NCBI GenBank assembly: GCA_932294295.1
Contig: OW028579.1
Location: forward strand, 5,912,370 to 5,976,369
Source: Alitta virens
Lineage: Eukaryota > Annelida > Polychaeta > Phyllodocida > Nereididae
Length of the DNA: 64,000 nt
Direction: 5' to 3'
The translations under genes were made by a program, and so were the position numbers. Positions 1 to 11,834 of the stretch are shown here, in pieces. A model generated the notes under the pieces. That model did not search any database and was not told the DNA's origin. It saw only the letters and a list, made by a program, of their open reading frames with translations. Numbering within the stretch: position 1 is the stretch's first letter; the number at the start of each line of letters is the position of its first letter.

Positions 1-2142
1 GTAATGTTGGCAGTGAAATAGTGACTGGGACTTGCAAAAATTATTTTACTGTAGTCTCAATTTGGCTTTTAATGAACAGGCATAGTTTGGTCCTGTAATT
101 TTTTCTTAATTAAGCCTTTAGATTTTGTATCATACACTGGCACTTCTGGACATTGCTTCTTTAGAGCCAGTAGACGAGGTAGTTGCATACTGACATCGTA
201 GTACTATACACCCAATACCAGGTAGTTTCGGCGGGTACCCAAAGTCAACAACCTCACTTCACAAGTGGGAGTACAGTCCGTCTACCCCAGGGCATGGAAG
301 ACCAAATTCACCCACTTTACAATGCCTCTACTGGCTCTGCTCAGGACCCTTGAATTGTCAGGGTCCCTGGAAACTGAAGTGACCTACTTTTACAATATCA
401 CTATGCACGCACAGTATATTGCTGACCTAAACAAGGTACTTCAATCTTCCCTGTTCTAGATTGCTTCGTAAACAGTGTAATGTATCCTAATTTCGGCAGT
501 TTTGCCATGAGCAATATTGAGCAAATTTGAATTGATGACCATAGGTCAAAAGTGGCTGGGTGAGTTGTGTAAATATTTTGATGGGTTGTTCAAATGATCT
601 GTAGACGCTTGCTTTGCTCGCCCAGTAATTAAAATCACTTTAGAACGCAGGTAGTCGACCTGCAGACAGATACCTACCAATTGAGCTAAAGAGCAATTCT
701 CCTCAGTCAAGAGCTAGTAACCTATGTAGCTGGATACCAGGATTGTATTACTATGAAATAATGACTACTGATATTAATTGTCACTATTGACACTCTTTTC
801 ACAGAGCAGCCATGTTGTCATTTTTGCCTCATTGACCTCTCTTTGTACTCAGATATAGTATTGTGACATCATCAATAGACAGTGGTCGTGGTGAGATCAG
901 AGTGCAAGAACAATGGAGAAGTAATGATGTCATAATATAGGACGTAATCAAAATGAGGTCAATGAGGCAAAATTGCCAACATGGCTGCCGTGCGAAAAGG
1001 GTCTCATATCCATCGGATATTGTGGTTTTGGTGCCATGGCATTTTCTTGCTTAAGAAAGTAGGAGGTTCAAATATGACAGCGTGGAGGTGTTTTTAAATA
1101 GAACCTCATGCAACAAATAATTTACACTTATTGTACAATAGGTAAATGGCATCTGGCAACCCCAGTGTTTGGTATCGGTATTGGTGTGGGCTCATAAGCC
1201 TTATGGTTAACGATGTGTGCAAGGCTAATACTTCCTTAAATTTAATGCAAAATTCCAAAATGAAATATTACTGTTTTTGTAGCATCTTTACTTCACATAA
1301 TGACACTCTACAATAAATGTACAAACATACTCATACAATAACCAAACAACATTCAAACTATATATATATATATAAAATCAACAAATTATGCATACATTAA
1401 TTTCGTAGAAACTGATGTTACAACATTATCATGTCTATATTTATGTATTCTACCGTGGGACTGTTAGTCAAGAATTGATGGTTAAGTTTCATTATAAACA
1501 TGGATACAAATCAATATGAAGGATCCTGCCTTCAACAATAGGAGTAAAACGACAAATTTCAATTATTACAATATTACTCACAGTTGTAAACCCCAAACAT
1601 TGATTGTTAACAAGATATATGTTACATTGGTTTTTCAAAACAAATCACTGGGAAAAACAATAACTATGGCACTTTTCGAATAATAAAAAATATATAAGAT
1701 GTGAAATAAAATATGGCACATTGTGAACAGTAACATATTGTGTTTGGTAATAAACATTGTAAAAAGTTCTTTCGTTAACCAAAGAAAGCAAAACAGCTCT
1801 TGCTTTTATCTGTCTACAGAGTTTGAATAGCAGTGTAAGATACTTTCTTAACATTTTTATGGAAGCTGCAGATGAACACAGTTGACAAATACAATCTTAG
1901 CCACCAGTCAAACTACACACAATTATCCATTCATAGAAATATATGGAGCGTCCAAAAAATATAATCCATGGCATGCTAAATATGATGCGTATTTAATTAC
2001 TTGATGCCTTGATTCTTCCGATAATGGATTGTCATTACTTAGTTGATGATGAGTTTAATTTGATGATAGTCAGTGGTAGATATATACAAATCGTAAAAGC
2101 ATATATACAAATTTAGTAAATGTCCTCCTATGTAACACAATT
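1..2142. other. 3' flank of MMP copy 1 (no further gene seen)
   Basis: Downstream of the stop at 2143 on the minus strand. It should contain the 3' UTR, but I could not choose a poly(A) signal confidently. The rest holds a dispersed repeat fragment (about 340-620, with relatives near 52650-52830 and 58250-58420) and the fold-back element at 789-1003. The homologous stretch at 9692-11834 is the same. Confidence 0.5.
789..1003. mobile_element. Fold-back MITE-like element (unit 1)
   Basis: A 215-bp segment with imperfect terminal inverted repeats of about 45-50 bp. The left end reads GACACTCTTTTCACAGAGCA and continues GCCATGTTG; the right end in reverse complement reads GACCCTTTTCGCACGGCAGC and continues CATGTTGG. 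Both arms run on into TTTTGCCTCATTGACCTC. No coding capacity. No clear target-site duplication. Confidence 0.7.
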
Positions 2143-5100
2143 TCATGTTGATATATTATTCAACCGTTGCAGTGAAAAATATAAGATAAGTCCACAGGTA
2201 ACAGCGAAAGATCCTTGTGCTCTCGAAGATGAGTTCTGTGCCGTGAAAGGATTTTTTTCAACCGGTTCTATGACATCCGTTTGTGGGTCTTCTTTCGATT
2301 CTGGTTGGGAGAGCCCAGAGCTTGCGGAGCTAGAGCGACACCCGAACCACCAATAGCTTATTGGACGAGGATACCCATCTTCAAGCTGAAAAAAGTGAAT
2401 AACTTAGTTGCAGATATGACCACTAGGCGGTTTCATGACATCACCGTTGAGTCAGGAAAATACCACTGATGTCAAGAATATACTTTTTTCTACTTTTACA
2501 ATGGCAATGAGCCTATAGTAGGATCCATTAATAAATATCCACTTGTTTTTCGGTGATATTTTGCAATAGAAAGCTTGGAGCAGCACAAAATGGGCAGAAA
2601 TGTTACTGATAAGTCAAATCCTAACTTTCTAACCCGTGCAAACAGCTTATCTTCTTATGCCATCTTGTCATTATTTATTATTACTAGTAGTAAGTTGATG
2701 AATTATGGAAATGAATGTTTTCAGCTTTAACGTTATAACATGTCTGAATTACAAAAAATACAGTCAAAATTAAACTCTTATTATGGCCATTAGTTATGGT
2801 CATGAAGAAGCAGCCAAAATTAATCAGCTAGAAAGTTTGGGTTTAACATGTTGATGGTATTATGGGTTACATGATTTGATCAACTCTCATGAAATTGCTT
2901 AGGAATATAAAACATTTGTTTTAAGTTAGTTTATGTAAGACCTACCTTAATATTAGCATCATCAAATTTGTAATACTGGGTCCCTTTAAAGAAGTATGTT
3001 CGACCATTTGAATATTCAAAAGCGGCATCGACGCCATCACGAAGACTCCATTTTGACATTGGTTGAGGGTAACCGGGATCCATTTTGCCTGATCCTGTTT
3101 CAAATCTCCAATATCTGTCACCTGCAGAGGAACACAATTTGTTTCATACATATTGTATAGTGGTTGCAATTATCTGTTAAATTGACAAAGTTCAAAATTG
3201 AAAATTGGCATAACAGTGAATCAGTTTGATTCTCTGTTTTTTTCTATGGGTCCTGGGTTTAAATCCCACCCAATACACCAGTCAAAAGCTTAATTAAACA
3301 GGAGGTTCCTGGTATTTGGAGTTATTATGGTTTTACTAGTAGATGGACTTAAGTCTCAATGATGGAGCTTTTTAATCATCCTGATATATCTGACAATTAA
3401 AAGACTTATTAACAATGCCAGAATGACTGAATTCTACAAAAAGAGCTGTCATACCTTTTGAGAGATAGGTCTTTCCATTTCTAGGCCAGTGGAAGACTGT
3501 GTCAAAATTTTTGGCTTCTCCAGGTATTTGAAGAATATCTTCAGTGTAGTAATATCTGTCAAAGACTCTGCCGTCAAATGCAGCAACAAAGTAGTCCTGA
3601 AAAGCAATAAAAATTAGTCAGATATAAATAGAGTATAGATATAAGTAGAATATCTAGTACAATGCATATACATTATCCAACAACAATCATCCCAATCAGT
3701 AATGCAGAAATATGTTCTTCAATGTTCTTGTTTGCATGAATTGCATAAAGCAAATTCTTTATAGTTTTGTAGCATTCAGTTTGCTTGTATGAATTGCATT
3801 AGTCACATTCTTTACCATTTGTAGCATTACGTTTTGAAACTTAATTCCATTGGTCATATTCTTAAAATTTTGTAGCATTATGTTTTGATCGCATTAGTCA
3901 CATTCTTGACTTTTTTAGCATTAAGTTTTGTTTAAGTGAATTGCATAAGTCACATTCTTTATAATTTTGTAGCCTTAAGTTTTGCCTATATAAATTACAT
4001 TAAAAAAAATCACATTCTTTACAGTTTTTAGTATTAAGTTTTGCATATGTGAATTGCATAAGTCACATTCTTTATAATTTTGTAGCATTGAGTTTCACTT
4101 GCATGAATTACATAAGTCACATTCTAAATGATTTTTTAGCATTAAGTTTCAAAACGTAATTTGGGGAAGACAATTTTATACGAACTTGTTTATAATGAAA
4201 AAATTTGATACATGTAATATGAAACAAGAAATATTACCTTGAAAAGATAAGTTTTTCCATTGCTTGGCCAGTAAAGTGCAGCATCAATCGGACCGGAAAG
4301 AGGACTGAATCCAAATTGGGGATCGTCAATTCTTACTGGGTATCCGTTTTCAACTCCAAGTCCGTTAATTTTGTAAACATACTCGCCTGAAAAAGAAAAA
4401 AGTAGGATATTTTATGTAGTTCTACAAATGGGACATTATGGGTATTGTATTAACAAAGGCCCTATATCTACTCACCTCTGAAAATATAGGTAGATCCATC
4501 TCTCACTTGAGTAACAGCATCAATTTTTCCATCATAACAATTGTCGAAAGGGTTGAATGGATACTGAGGTGGGACGTAAGGTGGTTGAGATGGGGGTGTC
4601 ATCGTTGGTGGGGTATTGGAGGGTGATGGGTTGGGTCTATTGGTGAATGTCATAGTGGGACCTAAAAAAAAACAAGGAGAACACGTGATAATATATGTAG
4701 CTCGATGTGCCACAAACATGAAACTCACAAATTTCTCAACAATAGGCCAATGTCTCGTTTACACACAGTTCCAACTTTTACCTAAGGAAACCACACAGGC
4801 ACTGTACAAACTTTTGTCAAAATGACTAGAGGATAGTCATAATATAATGACTAACAGGTACTCATATAACGTCTGAGAGGCTGTAAATGTCTGAGATTAT
4901 GATGTAAATGTCTCAATGTGATGAGAATGAGGTAACTCACAACAGGGCTGGCTGCAGGGTTGAACCCACAACAGTAATAATTACCTAAGAAGTCAACCAT
5001 GCATTTGTGCATGCCAGAAGGTTTGATGGGATAAGATGCTATTGGTTTGGGGTCCTGTCTGAAAACCTGCCTTGACGCATATGATTCAGCATCTTAAATA

Positions 5101-8100
5101 ATATTCCATGTATTAAAATTTAATTATAACTGATAGTCCCTGAAAGCTCTGGGCCCTTGTGACAGGGGTGGTAACACTGCGTGTAAATACCTCCGACCCA
5201 GTGGCCAGCTGTCCCATACCTAGCATGTTAACATGTGAAACATGTTATTACCCAATCAGTGAGGTCTTGCTGGCTGTTGGCTGTTAGTGACTATAAAAGA
5301 TTTGGATAACGAAGAGCAATTAGCAAACACTTCGATGACCCTTAATTCTATTTCAGATCCCAGATGGTGAATTTTAATATAATAATGTGTATCCAAATCC
5401 TCACTTACCATACAAACGCTGGACACCCATAACATCATCATTGCCAAGTCTGAAGTTCGGGTTGTAAGGTCTGATGTATGGGAACATGATTGAGTTGGCG
5501 TCGTTCGAATGGGACAAGCCAAGGGTGTGGCCACTTTCGTGGGTCACTGTCTGAAGGAGGTTAGTGCCTGGAAATAGGGATAATACATTTACGATTGAAT
5601 TAGATTTGATCATGACACATTACAAAGACACTTTATTGTTTGTATTGAATTGAATAATTCTGTTCTATGTCTTTGGTAAATTTTATATAGTTATAATGGG
5701 CATATAGGTATAGCTGACTAAGATTTTTTTTAAATCCCATTTCTACGTGACATCTTAGTCAGCAGTCAGCACCTGACTTAGACAAATGCAATTTTACTTA
5801 GAACTTATAGCTGAAGAGAACACCTCACCATAGTTAAAATATTCTGATGCCTCTCGTAAGTATTCCCTAATAAATTCCTATGATACCAAATTTTGTTTAC
5901 TATTTAACCTTTAATATTTGAAAAAATAGTAGCCATCACAAAATGACATAAATGTAGAATATAAAAATTGATTGTTTTGGAACTCAGACCTCGGCTAATT
6001 TGATGTGTCCAATATTCATCATCATCAAAATGCTCGTCGCCTCCGAAACTTGGAAAGAATGCATGAGCTAAAATTCCTCCTGGACCATCGAAAGCCTCGT
6101 AATCGCCATGACTACCAGTGCTAAACATTATATCAATGTCCACGTTGCGTCTGTCTGTGACCTGCTGGAATTTTATGTCACCAACATTTTCCCAGAGCTG
6201 CAATAAGAAAAAAGCATTGCAAATTTATGATATAATATACAGGTATACCAATTTTGTCATCAGTTTCTATAGCAAACTGCATGCAATCAACCACAAGTTC
6301 CCCTTCAAATACAACATGTAGTGAAAATGCTAAAATGTGAACGGAATTATTTTATAATTAATTATTTTAGGAACTTTAATTAAATACAGCCCTTGAAAGT
6401 CCTGGGCCTCCGTATTGCAAGGTACCCAGTACAACTAACTCACTAATAACCCATTAAATACACTTTATTGCCTATGAACAATGATGAACAATACTTTAGT
6501 CAAAGCGCCGGTGAGCAAGAATCTCTTCTGTAACCGGGCGCTATACAAATTTTTTGATTTATATATTATTTACTAAATAATTCAGATTTATGTAACTTAC
6601 ATTAAAAGCCGTTCGGAAGATATCGACTTGGACAGTCTCGGATAACTTAGTTGAATAAACATTTATTCTGTACGTGAGTGTTTTCCCTGGGGGGTACTGA
6701 GATCCTGCAAAGAAGGTAAACGATCAGCATTTGAATATTAGGTGGTTTCAAGAGTATAATAGTATTTAATTTATGGCAATAATGTTGCATGAATATTACC
6801 TTGTAGAACATATCTCCTCTTTCTTTTGGTAAACATACTGACATTACTCATATCTTTCATTCCGCACCTTTTTGTTTTCATATATTCTATGGTTTTGTCA
6901 TCAACGGTACCTGCAAAACAAAGGAAAGATAGATTACTTGACATGTCATATCATATTACTATTGTTAGAAGAGATGGATTACTTTTAAAACCGGTCATAT
7001 TATACCATATCATCTTGTAACGTTTCGTATCATCATATCATATGACTGACATATCATATCGTATTACTATTATTAGAGATAATTTACTTGAAATTGTTTT
7101 TTTATTTCGATTGTTTAAGAAAAGTTTTACTAGACACTGACACCGTGGTAACAATTATTATTATTTCTACTGTTAGTTGAAAGTATCCTAGCAGTTTTTT
7201 TTATAGTCATTAAAATCACGATCTAAACATGAAATGCATTTGAAAATGCCTCATTCTCTGTCATCCAGGAAATATCCAATGTATAAATTATTTTCAAGTT
7301 TTGCAATCACTCTGTGGTATTTATATCATGTAATTGCAATCATCATCTTAGTCACAGCATGTTTGTTGCCATCACCTGTTTTACCATGCACTTGAATTTA
7401 CCAGAGTTCCTGTTAAAGCTGTGTAGTTCAAATATGTACAGTTAGTTTCATAAAAAACGGTTGACTCTTGACGACTGTAGTGACCTATACCTGGCTGTGA
7501 TCTAAACATGCTAAAGCCAGCTGCTTCTGTCCACTCCTATAGCTAATAGTCAGCTTACATTTATCACCAGAAAAGTGTAAACATTGGCAAATGTAAGAAA
7601 TTTAATCTAATAAATATTTACTTTTAGATCCGGTTTTGAGTAGCCAGCTATGACAGCTTTGCTAGGCTCAATTTGACGGGCCGTTTTTGATGAAACTAAC
7701 GATACCATCATTACACAGCATATAACTTGGTATCACCCTAAAAGGAATACTTACACTGGATTTGATATCATATATCATCTCATGATATATTGAGAACACT
7801 AAGAAGTAGCCCTACAATTTATATTTCTCAGAGTTTCCTAAAATATAAATATGGAAATATCAGAATTATGGCCACCAGGAATTAATTTGTAGTTCTTACA
7901 ATTCTGTAATCAACAGTTTATTCATACCGTTTTGATTTTGATAAGAAACCACCACATTTTATTGAAGGCTTTAATTTATGTCTTTACCTTTGTTTCAGTG
8001 CTAATGATAAGGGAAGCTTAGTCATCTTATGTGAACAGTTGCCAGTTGCAGCAGACGTAGTGATGATATGATAAGACTTAATGTTACACTGTAGACTCAC

Positions 8101-8230
8101 CAGTTTCTGGTAGATTAAGAAACCGTTGTAGCATCTTGACAGCCTTGACAAAAGCTTCATCAGTTGTGAGAGATGAGATGCCAGGAATCGGGCTGTCTTT
8201 GCCTAGGTAAGCATACTGTTCCAACCATAT
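2143..8230 (-). CDS. Matrix metalloproteinase, tandem copy 1 (exons 2-11; no first exon visible)
   Basis: Near-identical duplicate of the MMP to its right. Exons: 8230-8101 (propeptide), 6910-6800 (cysteine switch and furin site), 6704-6601, 6197-5990 (zinc and calcium ligands), 5567-5409 (active-site helix and Met-turn), 4661-4476 (hinge and start of hemopexin), 4386-4238, 3596-3455, 3121-2946, 2385-2143 (end of hemopexin, tail, stop). These give 535 codons plus stop with no frameshift or nonsense codon, and all splice sites are kept. By my reading it differs from copy 2 by 11 amino acids. The notable one is Ile to Ser in the zinc helix ([12 protein letters not shown]). No signal-peptide exon lies between 8231 and the end of the duplicated unit at 9411, nor in the junction to 9691. 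The copy is therefore either 5'-truncated, spliced from a distant exon, or a misplaced second haplotype. Confidence 0.88.
3740..4150. repeat. Degenerate ~55-bp tandem array in MMP intron 8 (copy 1)
   Basis: Recurring words GTAGCATTAAGTTTTG, GAATTGCATAAGTCACATTC and TTTATAATTTTG, spaced about 50-60 bp apart over some 400 bp, with at least six decayed units. The whole array is inside the intron between exons 8 and 9. Confidence 0.75.
5135..5230. mobile_element. Fragment of dispersed repeat family 'GTCCTGGGCC'
   Basis: Contains CTGAAAGCTCTGGGCCCTTG, a GGTGGTAACACTG block and CCCAGTGGCCA. These match words in the fuller copy at 59745-60001 and the fragments near 6388-6440, 19410-19525 and 60885-61000. 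The duplicated counterpart is at about 14855-14950. Confidence 0.5.
7430..7690. mobile_element. Dispersed repeat copy in MMP intron 2
   Basis: Shares ordered blocks with 61080-61400 in the opposite orientation: the 'agccagctgcttctgtc', 'tagctaatagtc', 'atttatcacc…ggcaaatgtaagaaattta' and 'actttta…gagtagccagctat' words. The ends are not defined. The unit 2 counterpart is at about 17152-17412. Confidence 0.5.
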
Positions 8231-8628
8231 CTGAAAGAAAAGATCGAGACGTTAGATATGTCAAGCACTACTGAAGTTGTGATAACTTTATTTATTATAA
8301 ATTTTTGGTATTTTGGGTATAAATGGCCAATACACCAGTGTCTGCCAGCCTTTTTATACCTTGGCCTAGGCCTTTATCAAGTACAGAATTATCATACTAT
8401 GTTCTATGACAGCCCAGGTATCTTTAAGCGAACGAACACTCTGAATTTTGACAATATATAGGTCAACTCAGCAGCAGCGTAGGCAGGAGGCTGCATTCAT
8501 ATACTTTAAAAGACTGCTGCTCTGTACTCTGGTACTTTATTCAATGCAATCATACTAAAGAATATTAAGGCACTCTGACTAATAGATCAATTAGAAATGC
8601 CAGACTGCTCAAGATTTCTGAACCACTA

Positions 8629-8726
8629 CCCAGATAGCATTCCAAATCGGGCCAATGTCGTTTCTACATCGTTTTGAGGTCGCTGACATTGCGCTGACGT
8701 CGATACGATTTGGAATGCTATCTGGG
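8629..8726. mobile_element. 98-bp MITE, CCCAGATAG family
   Basis: Perfect 21-bp terminal inverted repeats beginning CCCAGATAGCATTCCAAATC and ending with the exact reverse complement. The interior is made of CATCG/GACGTC-like words. It lies in intron 1 sequence of the MMP unit. Relatives occur at 18351, 27385, 30919, 36109, 46309 and 62944. Confidence 0.85.
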
Positions 8727-9411
8727 AATGGAAATGTGGGGATTGCCACTGGAGAACCCATATCTGTAGACAGCCATTGACAATAGTTTTGAATAGCATT
8801 TAGACTCTAAAGTTAAAGTTTTGCATTTAATAATTGTCATAGATTTGTTCTTAACAGTTTGCTGAAATGTGCAATTTAAGGAGTATCTGAATCTGGATCG
8901 CCATGCCCAGAACATGGGTTGTTATTTTGAGAATCATGTTTATTAGTCAAATAAATATGTTAATAATTCAATAAATCGATCAAACATTTTTCTTCATTAT
9001 ATCAAATTAGCAAGCTGAAAACCTAACCTTCAATGTAATTGACAATATGCCATCTAAATTTCGACCTTGCCTGATTTATACCTCTATAAATATTGAAACA
9101 AACAGACCCTTGTAGCCAACTTAGTGTTTGTCATAAAAATAAATTCATTGATCGAATGGGATTTTGTATGACTGCAAGATTTTAAAAAGGGTCTTTGAGT
9201 ATTTTAAAGGCCTTTAAGTTTATACGCTTAGGCCCCTATTCATTAGTAGCTCATAAAAATGTCAGTTTTCTCGAATCGATGAAATAGATGGTGTATAGTT
9301 CATTGGTGATTTTAACCTATATCAGTGGTTATGCAGAAATGGGTTAACAACACATGATTGTTGACAATGCATATATTGTAGTTTTGTAGCACATGGGGGT
9401 GACAAATATGA

Positions 9412-9691
9412 GATTATATAGTCGAAAACTTGAAATAATGCATGATTTTTTAGCGGACTAGTCATGGAGATTATATAGTCGAAACTTTATAATGGGAAAA
9501 TGCCTTGAATTGATGGTATGTGAATTTCATCCAAAAGGTTTCAGTTTATAGTGTCATTTCTTGCTGTTAATTCTGTGTACATGTATCAGATGATCTCATG
9601 GTTTGTCTGTGCCAATCTCTGCTTTTATTAATATTAGGATTGACTAAGTGGAGGCGTTGCCCGATACATGCATTGAGCAGATGCACTTAAT
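9412..9691. other. Spacer at the duplication junction
   Basis: These 280 bases between the two units have no counterpart after 19134. If the duplication is a simple head-to-tail one, they correspond to sequence just left of the window and mark the 3' side of the gene. The word AGATTATATAGTCGAAA occurs twice here (about 9411 and 9469). I see no exon or signal-peptide coding potential on either strand. Confidence 0.6.
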
Positions 9692-10479
9692 GTAATGTTG
9701 GCAGTGAAATAGTGACCGGGACTTGCAAAAATTATTTTACTGTAGTCTCAATTTGGCTTTTAATGAACAGGCATAGTTTGGTCCTGTAATTTTTTCTTAA
9801 TTAGGCCTTTAGATTTTGTATCATACACTGGCACTTCTGGACATTGCTTCTTTAGAGCCAGTAGACGAGGTAGTTGCATACTGACATCGTAGTACTATAC
9901 ACCCAATACCAGGTAGTTTCGGCGGGTACCCAAAGTCAACAACCTCACTTCACAAGTGGGAGTACAGTCCGTCTACCCCAGGGCATGGAAGACCAAATTC
10001 ACCCACTTTACAATGCCTCTACTGGCTCTGCTCAGGACCCTTGAATTGTCAGGGTCCCTGGAAACTGAAGTGACCTACTTTTACAATATCACTATGCACG
10101 CACAGCGTATTGCTGACCTAAACAAGGTACTTCAATCTTCCCCATTCTAGATTGCTTCGTAAACAGTGTAAGGTATCCTAATTTCGGCAGTTTTGCCATG
10201 AGCAATATTGAGCAAATTTGAATTGATGACCATAGGTCAAAAGTGGCTGGGTTAGTTGTGTAAATATTTTGATGGGTTGTTCAAATGATCTGTAGACGCT
10301 TGCTTTGCTCGCCCAGTAATTAAAATCACTTTAGAACGCAGGTAGTCGACCTGCAGACAGATACCTACCAATTGAGCTAAAGAGCAATTCTCCTCAGTCA
10401 AGAGCTAGTAACCTATGTAGCTGGATACCAGGATTGTATTACTATGAAATAATGACTACTGATATTAATTGTCACTATT

Positions 10480-10694
10480 GACACTCTTTTCACAGAGCAG
10501 CCATGTTGTCATTTTTGCCTCATTGACCTCTCTTTGTACTCAGATATAGTATTGTGACATCATCAATAGACAGTGGTCGTGGTGAGATCAGAGTGCAAGA
10601 ACAATGGAGAAGTAATGATGTCATAATATAGGACGTAATCAAAATGAGGTCAATGAGGCAAAATTGCCAACATGGCTGCCGTGCGAAAAGGGTC
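10480..10694. mobile_element. Fold-back MITE-like element (unit 2 copy)
   Basis: Same element as at 789-1003, carried along by the segmental duplication and not an independent insertion, since the flanks are identical. Confidence 0.7.
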
Positions 10695-11834
10695 TCATAT
10701 CCAATCGGATATTGTGGTTTTGGTGCCATGGCATTTTCTTACTTAAGAAAGTAGGAGGTTCAAATATGACAGCGTGGAGGTGTTTTTAAATAGAACCTCA
10801 TGCAACAAATAATTTACACTTATTGTACAATGGGTAAACGGCATCTGGCAACCCCAGTGTTTGGTATCGGTATTGGTGTGGGCTCATAAGCCTTATGGTT
10901 AACGATGTGTGCAAGGCTAATACTTCCTTAAATTTAATGCAAAATTCCAAAATGAAATATTACTGTTTTTGTTGCATCTTTACTTGACATAATGACACTC
11001 TACAATAAATGTACAAACATACTCATACAATAACCAAACAACATTCAAACTATATATATATATATAAAATCAACAAATTATGCATACATTAATTTCGTAG
11101 AAACTGATGTTACAACATTATCATGTCTATATTTATGTAATCTACCGTGGGACTGTTAGTCAAGAATTGATGGTTAAGTTTCATTATAAACATGGATACA
11201 AATCAATATGAAGGATCCTGCCTTCAACAATAGGAGTAAAACGACAAATTTCAATTATTACAATATTACTAACAGTTGTAAACCCCAAACATTGATTGTT
11301 AACAAGATATATGTTACATTGGTTTTTCAAAACAAATCACTGGGAAAAACAATAACTATGGCACTTTTCGAATAATAAAAAATATATAAGATGTGAAATA
11401 AAATATGGCACATTGTGAACAGTAACATATCGTGTTTGGTAATAAGCATTGTAAAAAGTTCTTTCGTTAACCAAAGAAAGCAAAACAGCTCTTGCTTTTA
11501 TCTGTCTACAGAGTTTGAATAGCAGTGTAAGATACTTTCTTAACATTTTTATGGAAGCTGCAGATGAACACAGTTGACATATACAATCTTAGCCACCAGT
11601 CAAACTACACACAATTATTCATTCATAGAAATATATGGAGCGTTCAAAAATTATAATCCATGGCATACTAAATATGATGCGTATTTAATTACTTGATGCC
11701 TTGATTCTTCCGATAATGGATTGTCATTACTTAGTTGATGATGAGTTTAATTTGATGATAGTCAGTGGTAGATATATACAAATTGTAAAAGCATATATAC
11801 AAATTTAGTAAATGTCCTCCTATGTAACACAATT

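Larger units (their letters stand above)
1..9411. repeat. Tandem segmental duplication, unit 1
   Basis: Bases 1-9411 align end to end with 9692-19134, with offsets drifting from 9691 to 9722 through a few small indels. The match covers exons, introns and flanks equally, so this is a DNA-level duplication and not a retrocopy. The right end is sharp: after the shared GACAAATATGAG the units diverge (9412 against about 19135). The left end of unit 1 lies at or beyond the window edge. Confidence 0.95.

Noticed and set aside
2120..2469. Plus-strand ORFs over the MMP last exon
   Set aside because: Shadows of the minus-strand exon 11, which has the acceptor, hemopexin end and stop.
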